A DNA stretch of 64,000 nucleotides from Heliocidaris erythrogramma (taxonomy: Eukaryota > Echinodermata > Echinoidea > Camarodonta > Echinometridae). Each line of letters opens with the position of its first letter. Within the stretch, counting starts at the first letter, position 1. Below the pieces are notes generated by a model that was not told the DNA's origin, searched no databases, and saw only the letters and a list, made by a program, of their open reading frames with translations. Below are positions 55,383-64,000 of the stretch, piece by piece. The translations under genes were made by a program, and so were the position numbers. Where the stretch lies: positions 19,484,994-19,548,993 of the forward strand of contig CM046869.1 in the NCBI GenBank assembly GCA_025617745.1. The letters run 5' to 3'.

Positions 55383-55978
55383 ATTTCCATCTTTGTAATA
55401 TCCTATGATCCACGTTTATTATCATTTCTCATATCTGTTTGTTTCAACATCTGCAACACTTTCATTACTGTTCAGTACTCTTCAGTCCGGTCGTGTATTT
55501 TTTTTCATTAAATCTTCGAGATCTTTCCAGTTCCCAACATGTATACTTTCATTATTTGCGATATCTTCCGTTCCACGGTTGATCACCTTTCTTATCTCAA
55601 GTCTCATGCCTTTGCTAGATTTTTAGTCATTTCCAGCAATTTCCATCGTGTATCAATCCTCTTTCTTTTGGAGATCTTCCGTTCTCATGTTTATAATCAT
55701 TACCTCGGCATGTTTCAGCACCATAAGTCATTGCTGATATGACACACCCGCCTTGCTCTCAAAAGACTGGTATATGTTACCATATATCAGCTTCGGGCGT
55801 CGTGTTATTTCTCTCTGATGTGTTGCCTTTTTAATTTCCCAAAAGCACACCATCCAACGTGGATCATGTCTTCAATTTTACATCTTCTAAACATGCTCGA
55901 AGGCTGTGTTACATTCTCACCAGAGGTCCAAAATAATTATCATTTCGGCATAGGGGATTCACTAAACCGTCTTCCGAA
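55383..55978. other. Non-coding intron spacer
   Basis: T/C-rich. Short similar phrases (e.g. 'TTTATTATCATTTCTCA' at 54972 and 55414, 'GAGATCTTTCCA' at 54915 and 55519) show that 54880-55000 and 55400-55560 are diverged duplicates flanking the motif palindrome. Confidence 0.45.
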
Positions 55979-56001
55979 GGGGGGGGGGGGGGGGGGGGGG
56001 G
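55979..56001 (+). repeat. G run (23 G)
   Basis: Uninterrupted G run followed by TTGTCAGACC. Confidence 0.9.
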
Positions 56002-57991
56002 TTGTCAGACCAAAGTTTCGCTACCTATTTTCCAACAAGCATGTTTCAGATTAGATTTTTTTTTGCTATAGCTTCCAAGGCTTAAATATACCCAGTTTGC
56101 TTAAAGTAAATTTTAAAGTTTGAATGAGGGTTATAACATACCATCCCTACTCTAGCGGCGCCCCGGACTTCGTGGTTTATATCTCATTTCTCTAGGTCAA
56201 AGTGTCAAGGAAACAATGCCTTGTCGCGTGTTCCAATCAATACTATTGGAGAGGCGGCTTGAGATGACCCAATAACTCTTTGATGAACATGAAAGAAATC
56301 CATAAATCATATAGATCACGAGCAAAGTATCAACAATTTTATTAGGTGCTAAAATGAAACAGTAAACGTAAATACCTCAGCTATAACAATCATGACAATA
56401 TTTGCACCTGGTGTACGTGTGTAAATATTGTAAATAGGTATTGAAAAAAGAGAAGCAGTAGAAACTTTTCTTTCCTTGATTACCCTATTATTCACCTGCA
56501 TTGGAGAATACATACATCGAAGGGTAGGTTACTGTATGTTAATGCGCGGCAATACTAGGCAGAAAACTGTAATGATATGAGGAAAAATACAAGACTGAAA
56601 GAAACTAAAATATAAAAAGAAATTGCAACTGAAATGAGTCCAGCAATTCAGCGTAATTAAAGATAAAAGGTGGAATCTTAGCACCATTACTTTTGAAAGC
56701 TGTTTTCATGAAATAAAACAAGTTTCCCCAAGCGTTTTCATATTTAAGGATTCAGATAATGCTGAATTTAATCTGAAGATTTGTTCCGTCGAATGTAAAA
56801 AGGTCGGAGGTTTTTTTTTCAAAACGGAGAATAGTGTCATTATTACGGAAGTTCTTTTTTTTTTCGCTATCAATTTTTCAGAATATCGAACCTTCGTAAT
56901 AACGAAGTATTAGCGAATGATATACTATACCAAACGAAGGCATACTAAACAATTTGCTTGAGGGGATAGTACTGTGACACAGAGATATGTTGTTTGAAAA
57001 AAATCAAGTTACCATTTGAAAGAAATAGTCTTAAGCTAATATGACTTGCCGTAGATGGCGTATATAGTGGCAGTCCGAGAGACGAGCTCGGAGATGAGCG
57101 GTGTTCTGATAGTACAATTCGTAAAGGCTCGTGTCGCGTTTCATGTTTTCTGTTTTAGTGTATGGCCACTCTGTTCTAAACAAGTCGTTTTGCTGTACGT
57201 AGCTCCTCCTATGATTTTTGCTCATTTTTTTCAGTATGAAGGACAGGAAGCACTTAAGAGGGTTTATCAATTGAAATGAAACGAGACAGTGAAAAACAAT
57301 GTCTTCCAGGAATTACGTGTATGTAACAAGACCTTGTCATTGGCAATACATGTATATAATTGATGGTGACATTTCCTTGATTATTAAATTTAATGTTTTT
57401 AGCTATGATACACTTAAAATATTTGTCGTCTACAGCGAAAACGGACAGTCATTTTGAGTAGTTCTGAAGAAGACGTGCTTCTGTCGGAAAAGCCATGTCT
57501 GTTACAATCAGTGATAAAGGCATCAAAGCTTGTATTTTCTGGGCAAGTTTGTCGGGAGACGAGTTTGCTCAATCTTTAAAGTATCTACTTGTCAAACAAG
57601 AGATCGTTGGTTCGAATCTTGCCTAACTCTGACGTCACAGCTATGGAAAATGAAAAGCTTATCAATCATTGTAGTACTTATAACTTTACTTCAATGTTAA
57701 ATGCGTATAAACAATCTAACTTGAAAATAAAATATTAGTCTCACAACTGCTTTATCAATGTGCTGAAATTTGAGACACTTTTAATTGCTTCTTTCCCCAA
57801 AGCAAAGTGCTAAATGACAAGTATACACTTCCTACAGTTTTTTTATTTGAGGTACTCAGACAAAAGAAAGTATCCTTTCATGACTCCGAATAAGTTATTT
57901 GCTTAATTAGCTCGTACTTCAGTTTTTTCTATCAAAGTAACGCGGTATCGATTATAGAAGGAAGACCCATTGGCGCTGAATGGGTAATGTG
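56002..57991. other. Non-coding stretch
   Basis: 'ATATCGAACCTTCGTAATAACGAA' type text at 56884-56945 is a remnant of the 9886-type motif array. 'CGTTGGTTCGAATCTTGCC' at 57606-57624 is B-box-like and follows tRNA-Asp-like text, probably an old tRNA-derived fragment. 57765-57850 resembles a decayed extra unit of the downstream tandem array. The frames at 57031-57279 are mutual shadows. Confidence 0.4.
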
Positions 57992-58798
57992 AGCGCATTT
58001 TCCTTACTATCCTATTGAAATGCGAGGTACTGTTAATTGCTACTTTTTACAAAGTAAAGAGATCTTATTCAAGAAGCTTGGAATTAAGGGAAAGGTACAC
58101 CAGAAGGATTCGCATTTCGTGAGGAAAACGGGTTTTTTTTTCTTCAATAAGTTGTTTTTGGGGAATCGATGTTTAAATGCCTACCAAATCGACATCAATA
58201 TCTTACAATCTATGCCCAGACAGTCTCCAAAGAGTCATGTAAAGTCCAAGATACACATGGAGAAAGTAATTTAGTCGTTTTGTCATCAAGTAAACCTTCC
58301 TTACAAAAAAAAGTAACCTAAAGATCATTCAATGACGAAAAGCATATTTTCCTAGCCTATTAAAATTCGAGGCACTGTTAATTGCTACTTTTAACAAAGT
58401 AAAATGACAGATTCTTTCATCTTATTCGAGAAGCTTGGAAATTAAGGGAAAGGTGCACCAGAAGGATTCGCATTTCGTGAGGAAACGTTTTTGTTTTAAT
58501 AAGTTGTTTCTAAGCTTTTGGGGAATCGATGTTTAAATGTCTACCAAATGGACAACAATATCTCTCAATGTATGTAGAGACACTCTCCAAAGAGACATAG
58601 AAAGTTAAAGATACACAATGGAGACAGTAACTTAATCGTTGTTTTGTCATCGAGTATAGCTTCATTCTTATAAAAACAGTAACTTAAAGATCAATCAATG
58701 ACGAAAAGCATCTATTCCTATCCTTTTGAAATTCAAGGCATTGCTACTTTAAGTGAAGTGACAGATTCTCATCTTATTCGAGAAGCTTGGAATTAAGG

Positions 58799-58970
58799 CA
58801 GGGACCGCGGAACCGGGGGGGGGGGGGGGCTGGGGGGCTGTAGCTCCCACTTTTTTCAGTAAACACGTGCAAACATATGGCAGTGCAAAAATGTGGTTAT
58901 ACACGCAGCCCCCCTCCCCCCCCCCCCCCCACTCAGCCCCTCCACTTTCCAAGACGTTCCGCGGCCCATG
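58799..58970. mobile_element. 172-bp G/C-run element with TAAGG duplication
   Basis: Inserted in array unit 3. Units 1 and 2 read AATTAAGGGAAAGG without interruption; here TAAGG occurs on both sides (58794-58798 and 58971-58975). The ends CAGGGACCGCGGAACC and TTCCGCGGCCCATG are partial inverted repeats; G runs near the left end and C runs near the right. It belongs to the general class of G-run elements. Confidence 0.85.
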
Positions 58971-59062
58971 TAAGGGAAAATTACACCAGAAGGATTCGCA
59001 TTTCGTGAGGAAAACTTTTTTTGCAATAATTAAAAAAAAAGTTTTTTGGAATCGATGTTTAA

Positions 59063-59388
59063 AGGGAAGCTTGAGTTCTTTGAAAAGTAAAAAATAATTT
59101 GTGAACTTTCTCATTCATTTTATGTTAGTTGGAAAGGATTGCTCTTCATATGCTCTTCAAACAGCTGAAATGTTCTGGCAGAACATTTGTGTGTAGTCCC
59201 ATATGCACATTTCTGTGTGCAGTGCGTCTGACTCTCAGCAGGATTGAGTCAATTTCTTATCAGTTTGGTCATTCCAAAACCTAAACAGCATACACCAATT
59301 CTTATTTGCTATATAATCAACCTTGCCCAATTGCTTCGAAACAGTTTCTTTCACAATTCAATCTCATGACCAGAACTCAATTTCATCT
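59063..59388 (+). mobile_element. TTAA-flanked element inserted in the tandem array
   Basis: 326 bp between TTAA at 59059-59062 and 59389-59392, inserted at the GATGTTTAAATGCC site that is intact in array units 1 and 2. The ends are imperfect inverted repeats (AAAGGGAAGCTTGAGTTCT and AAAGATGAAATTGAGTTCT reading inward). The interior has all family markers: 'AATAATTTGTGAACTTTC', 'TGTAGTCCCATATGCAC', 'CATTCCAAAACCTAAACAG'. Confidence 0.9.
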
Positions 59389-59561
59389 TTAAATGCCTAC
59401 CAAATTGACATCAATATCGTGCAATATATGTACAGACACTCTCCAAAGAGACGTAGAAAGTCAAAGATACACAGTGGAGAAAGTAATTTCATCGTTGTTT
59501 TGTCACCAAGTAGCTTCTTTCTTACAAAAACAGTGACATAAAGATCAATCAATGACGAAAA

Positions 59562-59983
59562 TTATCCTTGCTTAGCGTATTTTATTCACAACCAAGTCAC
59601 TTGGGAGAAGCTAATTGTCGGGAAACAGAGCGTCATTATGTAGTTCTTTGCAAAGCCGAGCAACAAATTTTCAAGCGACTAAGCTTGACATCTAACGTAA
59701 GGATTTTCAAGACAAAATTCAAATTAGCCGGGACTATTAAACGTTCTTTTCTGTTTTATGAATTGCACTCGTGCATGTAGTTCGTAATAAAGGATGTTCA
59801 GGGTCCCTAGCCGAAATAATTTTACGCAATTGTTCATACTCTCATAAGAAATGTTCGACCTCAATTAAAAAAGGCTGAAAGTGTGAACATTTTAAAAACC
59901 TTTTTTGTCCAAGATGCATGTACGGATGTAGGAATGGAATAGTACATTATTCACATATTCTATCTACCAAGTGTTCCTACTTG
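59562..59983. other. Non-coding spacer
   Basis: Nothing recognised; the frame 59568-59780 is not protein-like. Confidence 0.4.
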
Positions 59984-60572
59984 TTTAAAGGGAAATCCTA
60001 CCTTAATAGCAAGTTGATTTGAAAGAAGGAGGAAAAATCAGAGAAGCAGATTGGTGAAAGTTTGAACGAAATCGGACAAGCAATAAGAAAGTTATGAATT
60101 TTTGAAAGTTGTAATCACTATACATATGGGAATTTCAAATTGGCCGAATAGTTAATGTCACTGTGATGTAGCTGTGGACAACTCCCCCATTCGCTCCAAC
60201 ACACAAAATGACTAAAATGTCACTTTTTCAAAATGTATTACTCAGCAGGAATTTTTTCTTTCATGAGGACCTACAACAATATGCTATCTCCAATATATTT
60301 TGAGTACTGCCCCGAGTCAAAGCGCCTCGAATAAAACCGCAAATTAATGATATTTTTGTGTACGACAAACGGGAGAGTTGTCCACAAAAATGTCACAATC
60401 GACTCACCAAATTGCCAATTTGAGATTCGCATAGATGTAGTGATCTCATTTTCAAACATCCATAACTTTCTTAGTCATTGTCCGATTTCTTTCAAACTTT
60501 CATCATCCTGTTTTTCTTATTTTTCTGCCTTCACACTAATCATCTTATTACCAAGGTTGGATTGCCCTTTAA
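59984..60572. mobile_element. Long-TIR element with TTAA ends, ~590 bp
   Basis: Left TTAAAGGGAAATCCTACCTT and right AAGGTTGGATTGCCCTTTAA pair, and the arms continue for ~130 bp through GAAAGTTTGAACGAAATCGG / CCGATTTCTTTCAAACTTTC and AAGTTATGAATTTTTGAAA / TTTCAAACATCCATAACTTT. TTAA at both extremities fits a TTAA target. The centre (60140-60440) repeats CACTGTGATG-like and TTGTCCACA text in both orientations. No transposase. Confidence 0.8.
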
Positions 60573-60695
60573 GTTGATAAACAAGAGAACGTTGATTCCC
60601 CACACCCACCCCCCCCCCCCCATAGATAAATCAATCAATCAATAAATAAATAATAAAAAAATTTAAAAAAATAAATAAAAAAATTTAAAATTTAA

Positions 60696-60726
<31 letters not shown>

Positions 60727-60738
60727 CAATAAAAAACC
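60573..60738. repeat. C run and A-rich low complexity
   Basis: C run at 60609-60620, then (ATCA)n, (AAAT)n and a long A run to 60726. Confidence 0.9.
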
Positions 60739-61045
60739 AAATCTTTCGGCATATTACTCCAGTGTTAAAGATCGTATGCTCGATCTGTAATGAAAAACAC
60801 AAGTCAGAAAAAATTGGAACCAGCGGGATTCGAACCTGTCATCTACTACTGAGGATCTTGGGTATTTGATTCTAGTTCGTCGTGACTTGGCCGTGAACCA
60901 GAATAGCCTGGTGGTTAAGTCGCTGCCCGGCAAGCAGTAGATGACAGGTTCGAATCCCGCTGGTTCCAATTTTTTCTGACTTGTGTTTTTCATTACAGAT
61001 CGAGCATACGATCTTTAACACTGGGAGTAATATGCCGAAAGATTT
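60739..61045. repeat. Near-perfect palindrome with two tRNA-like modules
   Basis: The arms at 60739-60848 and 60936-61045 are complementary over ~110 bp with about one indel. Each arm holds 'GACAGGTTCGAATCCCGC' (a consensus polymerase III B box), so B boxes face outward on both strands. On the plus strand the central spacer and right arm form a tRNA-like unit at 60895-60966: GAACCAG pairs with CTGGTTC as a 7-bp acceptor stem, TAGCCTGGTGG is A-box-like, and CTGC-CCGGCAA-GCAG forms an anticodon arm (GGC, Ala-like). The T stem is poor, so it is a tRNA pseudogene or SINE head, not a working tRNA. Confidence 0.8.
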
Positions 61046-61717
61046 GTTTACAAATTAAAAAAAAAATTCCTCCCCAGTCAAGCTTCTTCGTTTACTAATA
61101 AAAAACCAACAAAACAAAACAAAACAACACACAACAAAACAACACAACAACAACCAATGATAATTTTTTTTTGCAATTAGAGCAAGAATACACTATTCAG
61201 TTTCCATCACAACGCACTGGATCTCACCTTCGTCATAGACGAACCTAGATTCTGAGAATTTTTCGAAATAAATTTCCCAAAATGTCCGATTTCTTTGCAC
61301 GCCAGTTTTTTAAACAATGTTAAACTTATAAACTTATGTGCCTTTGGGACCATGTGGCTACGGGAATATGTTGCTTTAAGCGTGATAAATAAATTTCCCA
61401 AAAGAAAGGACGGTCAGTCCACAATGCGGTCACGTGTTGAGTAACCTGCAAGCATGTGTTACGATGCAATTTCTTTCCAGCGGCAAAAATCTTGTTACTT
61501 CTTTCCCACATTAAAGCCCTGCTGATGTATAGGTAAAAGGAATCTAGAGTGAACTGGCTTAAAGGATGAAATTAAAAACTGAGTAAAGGAAAGTGACCCA
61601 GCTTCTAGAGGACTCTGTTCTTTTTTTTTCGTCTTTCGATTCTTCTTTTTTCCCCTGTGCCATGTCTTCATTTGTTTATGTGGTCCAATGTAAATAATTG
61701 TATTCTACGGTATAACA
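61046..61717. other. Non-coding stretch
   Basis: (AAAAC/AACAC)n at 61103-61152; overlapping minus frames at 61207-61511 lack protein features. Confidence 0.45.
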
Positions 61718-61992
61718 CTGAAGACAAGGAGGAAGAAGAAGAAAAAGATGAAGAAGAATTTAAGTAGAGTAGGAGAAAAGGAAAAAGATGATGTGGAGGA
61801 AAAGGTGAGGATGGAGAAGAAGAAGAAGGAGGAAAGAAGAAGAAGAAGGTAAGAAGAAGAAGAAGAAGAATAAAAAGAAGAAAAAGAAGGAGGAGGTGGA
61901 GGAGAGAAAACGGAAAGGAAATATAAGATGAATAAGAAGAAAAATAAAGCAGAAGAAAAAGAAGAACAAAATGGAAAGAGAAGAACAATAGC
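61718..61992 (+). repeat. (GAA)n-rich polypurine tract
   Basis: About 275 bp of GAA, GGA and AAAAGA with few pyrimidines. The reverse frames are Phe/Ser/Leu low complexity. Confidence 0.9.
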
Positions 61993-62884
61993 AATGTTTA
62001 AGAAAAAAACCGAAACATACTCTTTGTAGCTAGAATATCTAAATAAACATCATCGTGGAATCAACACCTTGTCATCTTTAATTCATAAAAGTTGTGGCCC
62101 GTTAAAATCTCCAAAGATCAATCAGTGTCATGTGAACTGTAACTCGACACATGCAAAGTCTCTTATGATTACTTTAGTTCCATTCGAGAAAAAAAAAAAT
62201 ATTTTCTAAGGGTAAACCCTCGCACACTATTCGATCCGTCTGCGCGATTTTGGAACGAAATGTATTAGCATTTGATATAAACATTTAAACACATACAATA
62301 TTTTTGATGATGTTCTGAATAGTCATAAAGATAGTAAAAATCGAAAATACCGCCTATTGTGAGCTTTCTAGCCGGAGGAAAAGCCACACCGGCACTGAGT
62401 CGTAGTGACGTCAGAGCAGTCCCTTTGAAACTGATTGGGCTCTTATTCCGGGTATAAGGCCGACAGCACTCCAGAACCCCGTGTTTAGTATTCGTATTAT
62501 TGTTCAGAATCCGATTTAGGTAGATTTGTTAAAATGCCCATATTAAATGCTATTGTTATTTATTTCCATAATCGGTTCGCAGTGGATCGTATAGTGTGCG
62601 GCGGGCATTAGACCCGTATGCATATGAGGCAAGAGGGCTGAGGGGGTTGCAGCCCATGAAAATCAGGAAATAACCAATAATCGGGCAATTGCCACTACAT
62701 AATCTGCAAGCTGGTGTGTCTATTTGTATGTTTTTACCTAGTTATTAATGACTAAATTTTTACGTCACTGTAATAAGGTTTCACATTTTTAGTCCCATCT
62801 TAAAAACTGATATTCGGGGAAGAAACGTTACCCCACCCCCCCCCCCCCCCCCGACGAAATTGGCCCCTATAATTATAGGGGTAT
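61993..62884. other. Non-coding stretch
   Basis: A C run at 62835-62852. Nothing else recognised. Confidence 0.45.
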
Positions 62885-63116
62885 AGAGTACCGAAGTGCT
62901 GACGTCATATTCGCTCGTCGTCCAGGATACTGGTTCCTTACAACAGAACCCGCGCATGAGGTTCACCGCGAAATCAACCAACCAAGCAACGGGCTGGAGC
63001 AGGGCAAATTCAGTATTTGGCGCTGGTGTGATCACCACGCCATTGTTTAGCACAAAATTGTTTGGAACCAGCAACCTTGACAATTTGGCCGGTATGACGT
63101 CACACTTCGGTACTCT
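62885..63116. mobile_element. Palindromic element, 232 bp, AGAGTACCGAAGTG ends
   Basis: AGAGTACCGAAGTGCTGACG and CGTCACACTTCGGTACTCT are inverted repeats, each with TGACGTCA beside it (one base less in the right arm). A second pair, ACTGGTTCCTTACAA / TTGTTTGGAACCAGC, lies further in. Frames on both strands cross it and are by-products. Confidence 0.75.
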
Positions 63117-64000
63117 GTCGGCTTAGATGACTCCTACGACCAAGCAGTGATAAAATGGATATATCACTTACTTATGCCATGTACATAATTGGAGCAGAAC
63201 AGAGCTTTAACAATTCGTCAATCTAGTGTTACGCCGGCTTTAAAATAATGCTTTCAGCTTGAGTGTTTTTATCTTTTCTTTTGCTTTGTCAGAATTATAG
63301 CTTCAATAGCCCAAATGAAATTTGATAAGTCTTGTGTTTACTAAATTTAAAGAACATTTTCTCCCAGTTTCGGACAAATCTTTTACTCAGCGCCATTTTC
63401 ATTAACAAGGTCTCCGGGAGGAGTGTTTCAAAAAATTAATTTCCGCAGAATATTGTCTCCACCTGGGAAATTGTATTGATCGGTGGTCGCATGCCACCGC
63501 TGTCGGTGTCCAGTCAATTTCTTCTCGGAGAAAAAAAAAAGAATATTTGTCACTATGGTAATTTTGACATGGCTACATAACGATGAAATCCCGCCTTTCT
63601 TGTTTGCATTGTTGACTCCTTTTACTTCGTAAATTTCGAGTGAAGGGGCGTCTTGATTGGAATAAAACAACAATTACTGTGACGTTTTTAGATAGACAAT
63701 GATAATATAGGTGAATATTTGCTATCTATTATTTTTTACCAAAGTGATGTTCACTCTATTTCGTAGTAAAGGAAAATATGATCATCACAATAATAATAAT
63801 TCTTTCATGCGGATAAAAAGGCATGGAGATCAGCCCGTGTTAGATAAATTATTGACTTGTTTTCGCGCCATATCGTTTTTGACTGCGGAAGATATTTGCT
63901 GATATGAGCATGACGAAAGAAACATCCTAGTTTAGGGTAAAGCTGCTATGTAAAGTGGATATTGAAACATATTTTATTGATTTTATACCTTCATATTTCA
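63117..64000. other. Non-coding end of window
   Basis: AT-rich; the frames 63428-63673 (-) and 63711-63902 (+) lack recognisable features. Confidence 0.4.

Larger units (their letters stand above)
57992..59561 (+). repeat. Three-unit tandem array, ~350-366 bp unit
   Basis: Units begin at 57992, 58341 and 58707 with 'AGC…ATTTTCCT' and share 'GAGGCACTGTTAATTGCTAC', 'GAAGCTTGGAATTAAGGG', 'ACCAGAAGGATTCGCATTTC', 'GGGGAATCGATGTTTAAATG', 'CTCTCCAAAGAGACATAG' and 'GATCAATCAATGACGAAAA'. Units 1 and 2 are uninterrupted. Unit 3 is stretched to ~855 bp by insertions at 58799-58970 and 59063-59388. Frames such as 58020-58274 are not conserved between units, so I see no gene in the repeat. Confidence 0.9.

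Noticed and set aside
57225-57279. Small terminal exon after TTTTTTTCAG
   Set aside because: The acceptor looks good but the coding part is only 14 codons and no upstream exon is visible.
60895-60966. Functional tRNA-Ala gene
   Set aside because: Acceptor and anticodon arms pair, but the T stem has only about three of five pairs and position 33 is C rather than T.
60754-60993. 79-codon minus frame over the palindrome
   Set aside because: It lies wholly in the tRNA-like palindrome; the frame is a consequence of the inverted repeat.

Overview
The window looks like ordinary, gene-poor DNA from a eukaryotic nuclear genome, most likely a marine deuterostome and probably an echinoderm of sea-urchin type. 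The reasons are: low GC with long homopolymer and dinucleotide runs; no operons or tightly packed genes; a spliced G-protein-coupled receptor exon; and many copies of a tRNA-derived SINE (polymerase III B box, then conserved 'ATTTGCCACTCTCCACCCAG' and 'GACGGATATGAGCGC' segments, ending in an ATT tail) together with palindromic MITEs of the kind I associate with echinoderm genomes. The species call is inference from repeat style, not a database match.

Coding content is very small. The one gene I recognise is the 5' coding exon of a rhodopsin-family receptor at 50284-50753 (+), closest by eye to prokineticin receptors. It ends at a splice donor inside the DRY motif and no later exon is visible before the window ends. 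A second likely coding piece is a terminal exon on the minus strand at 25107-25316, of unknown product. A third, weaker candidate is an open frame at 38026-38373 (+). Most other open frames lie in microsatellites, SINEs or inverted repeats.

The rest is a dense mosaic of mobile and repetitive DNA. 1-17 kb: a degenerate ~43-bp array, a fresh 174-bp duplication, long-TIR elements, SINEs, and several palindromes built from iterated short motifs. 16-18.3 kb: nested MITE and SINE insertions. 20-25 kb: homopolymer junctions, a large imperfect palindrome and purine tracts, then the minus-strand exon. 26-34 kb: more palindromic elements, a GGTGCA-motif palindrome and two copies of a TTAA-flanked element. 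35-49 kb: G runs, nested palindromic elements, a 23-bp minisatellite and a ~630-bp polypurine tract. 49-57 kb: the receptor exon and its intron, hosting further elements. 58-61 kb: a three-unit ~360-bp tandem array whose third unit carries two insertions with readable empty sites, a TTAA-flanked long-TIR element, and a near-perfect palindrome containing two tRNA-like modules.

The most interesting material is not protein coding: (i) a group of palindromic elements sharing one architecture but each made from a different 8-23 bp motif; (ii) a non-autonomous TTAA-flanked element family with at least six copies, one caught in a tandem array with the empty site preserved in sister units; (iii) nested insertions whose order can be read directly. 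No transposase or reverse transcriptase was recognised, so all mobile elements here appear non-autonomous.
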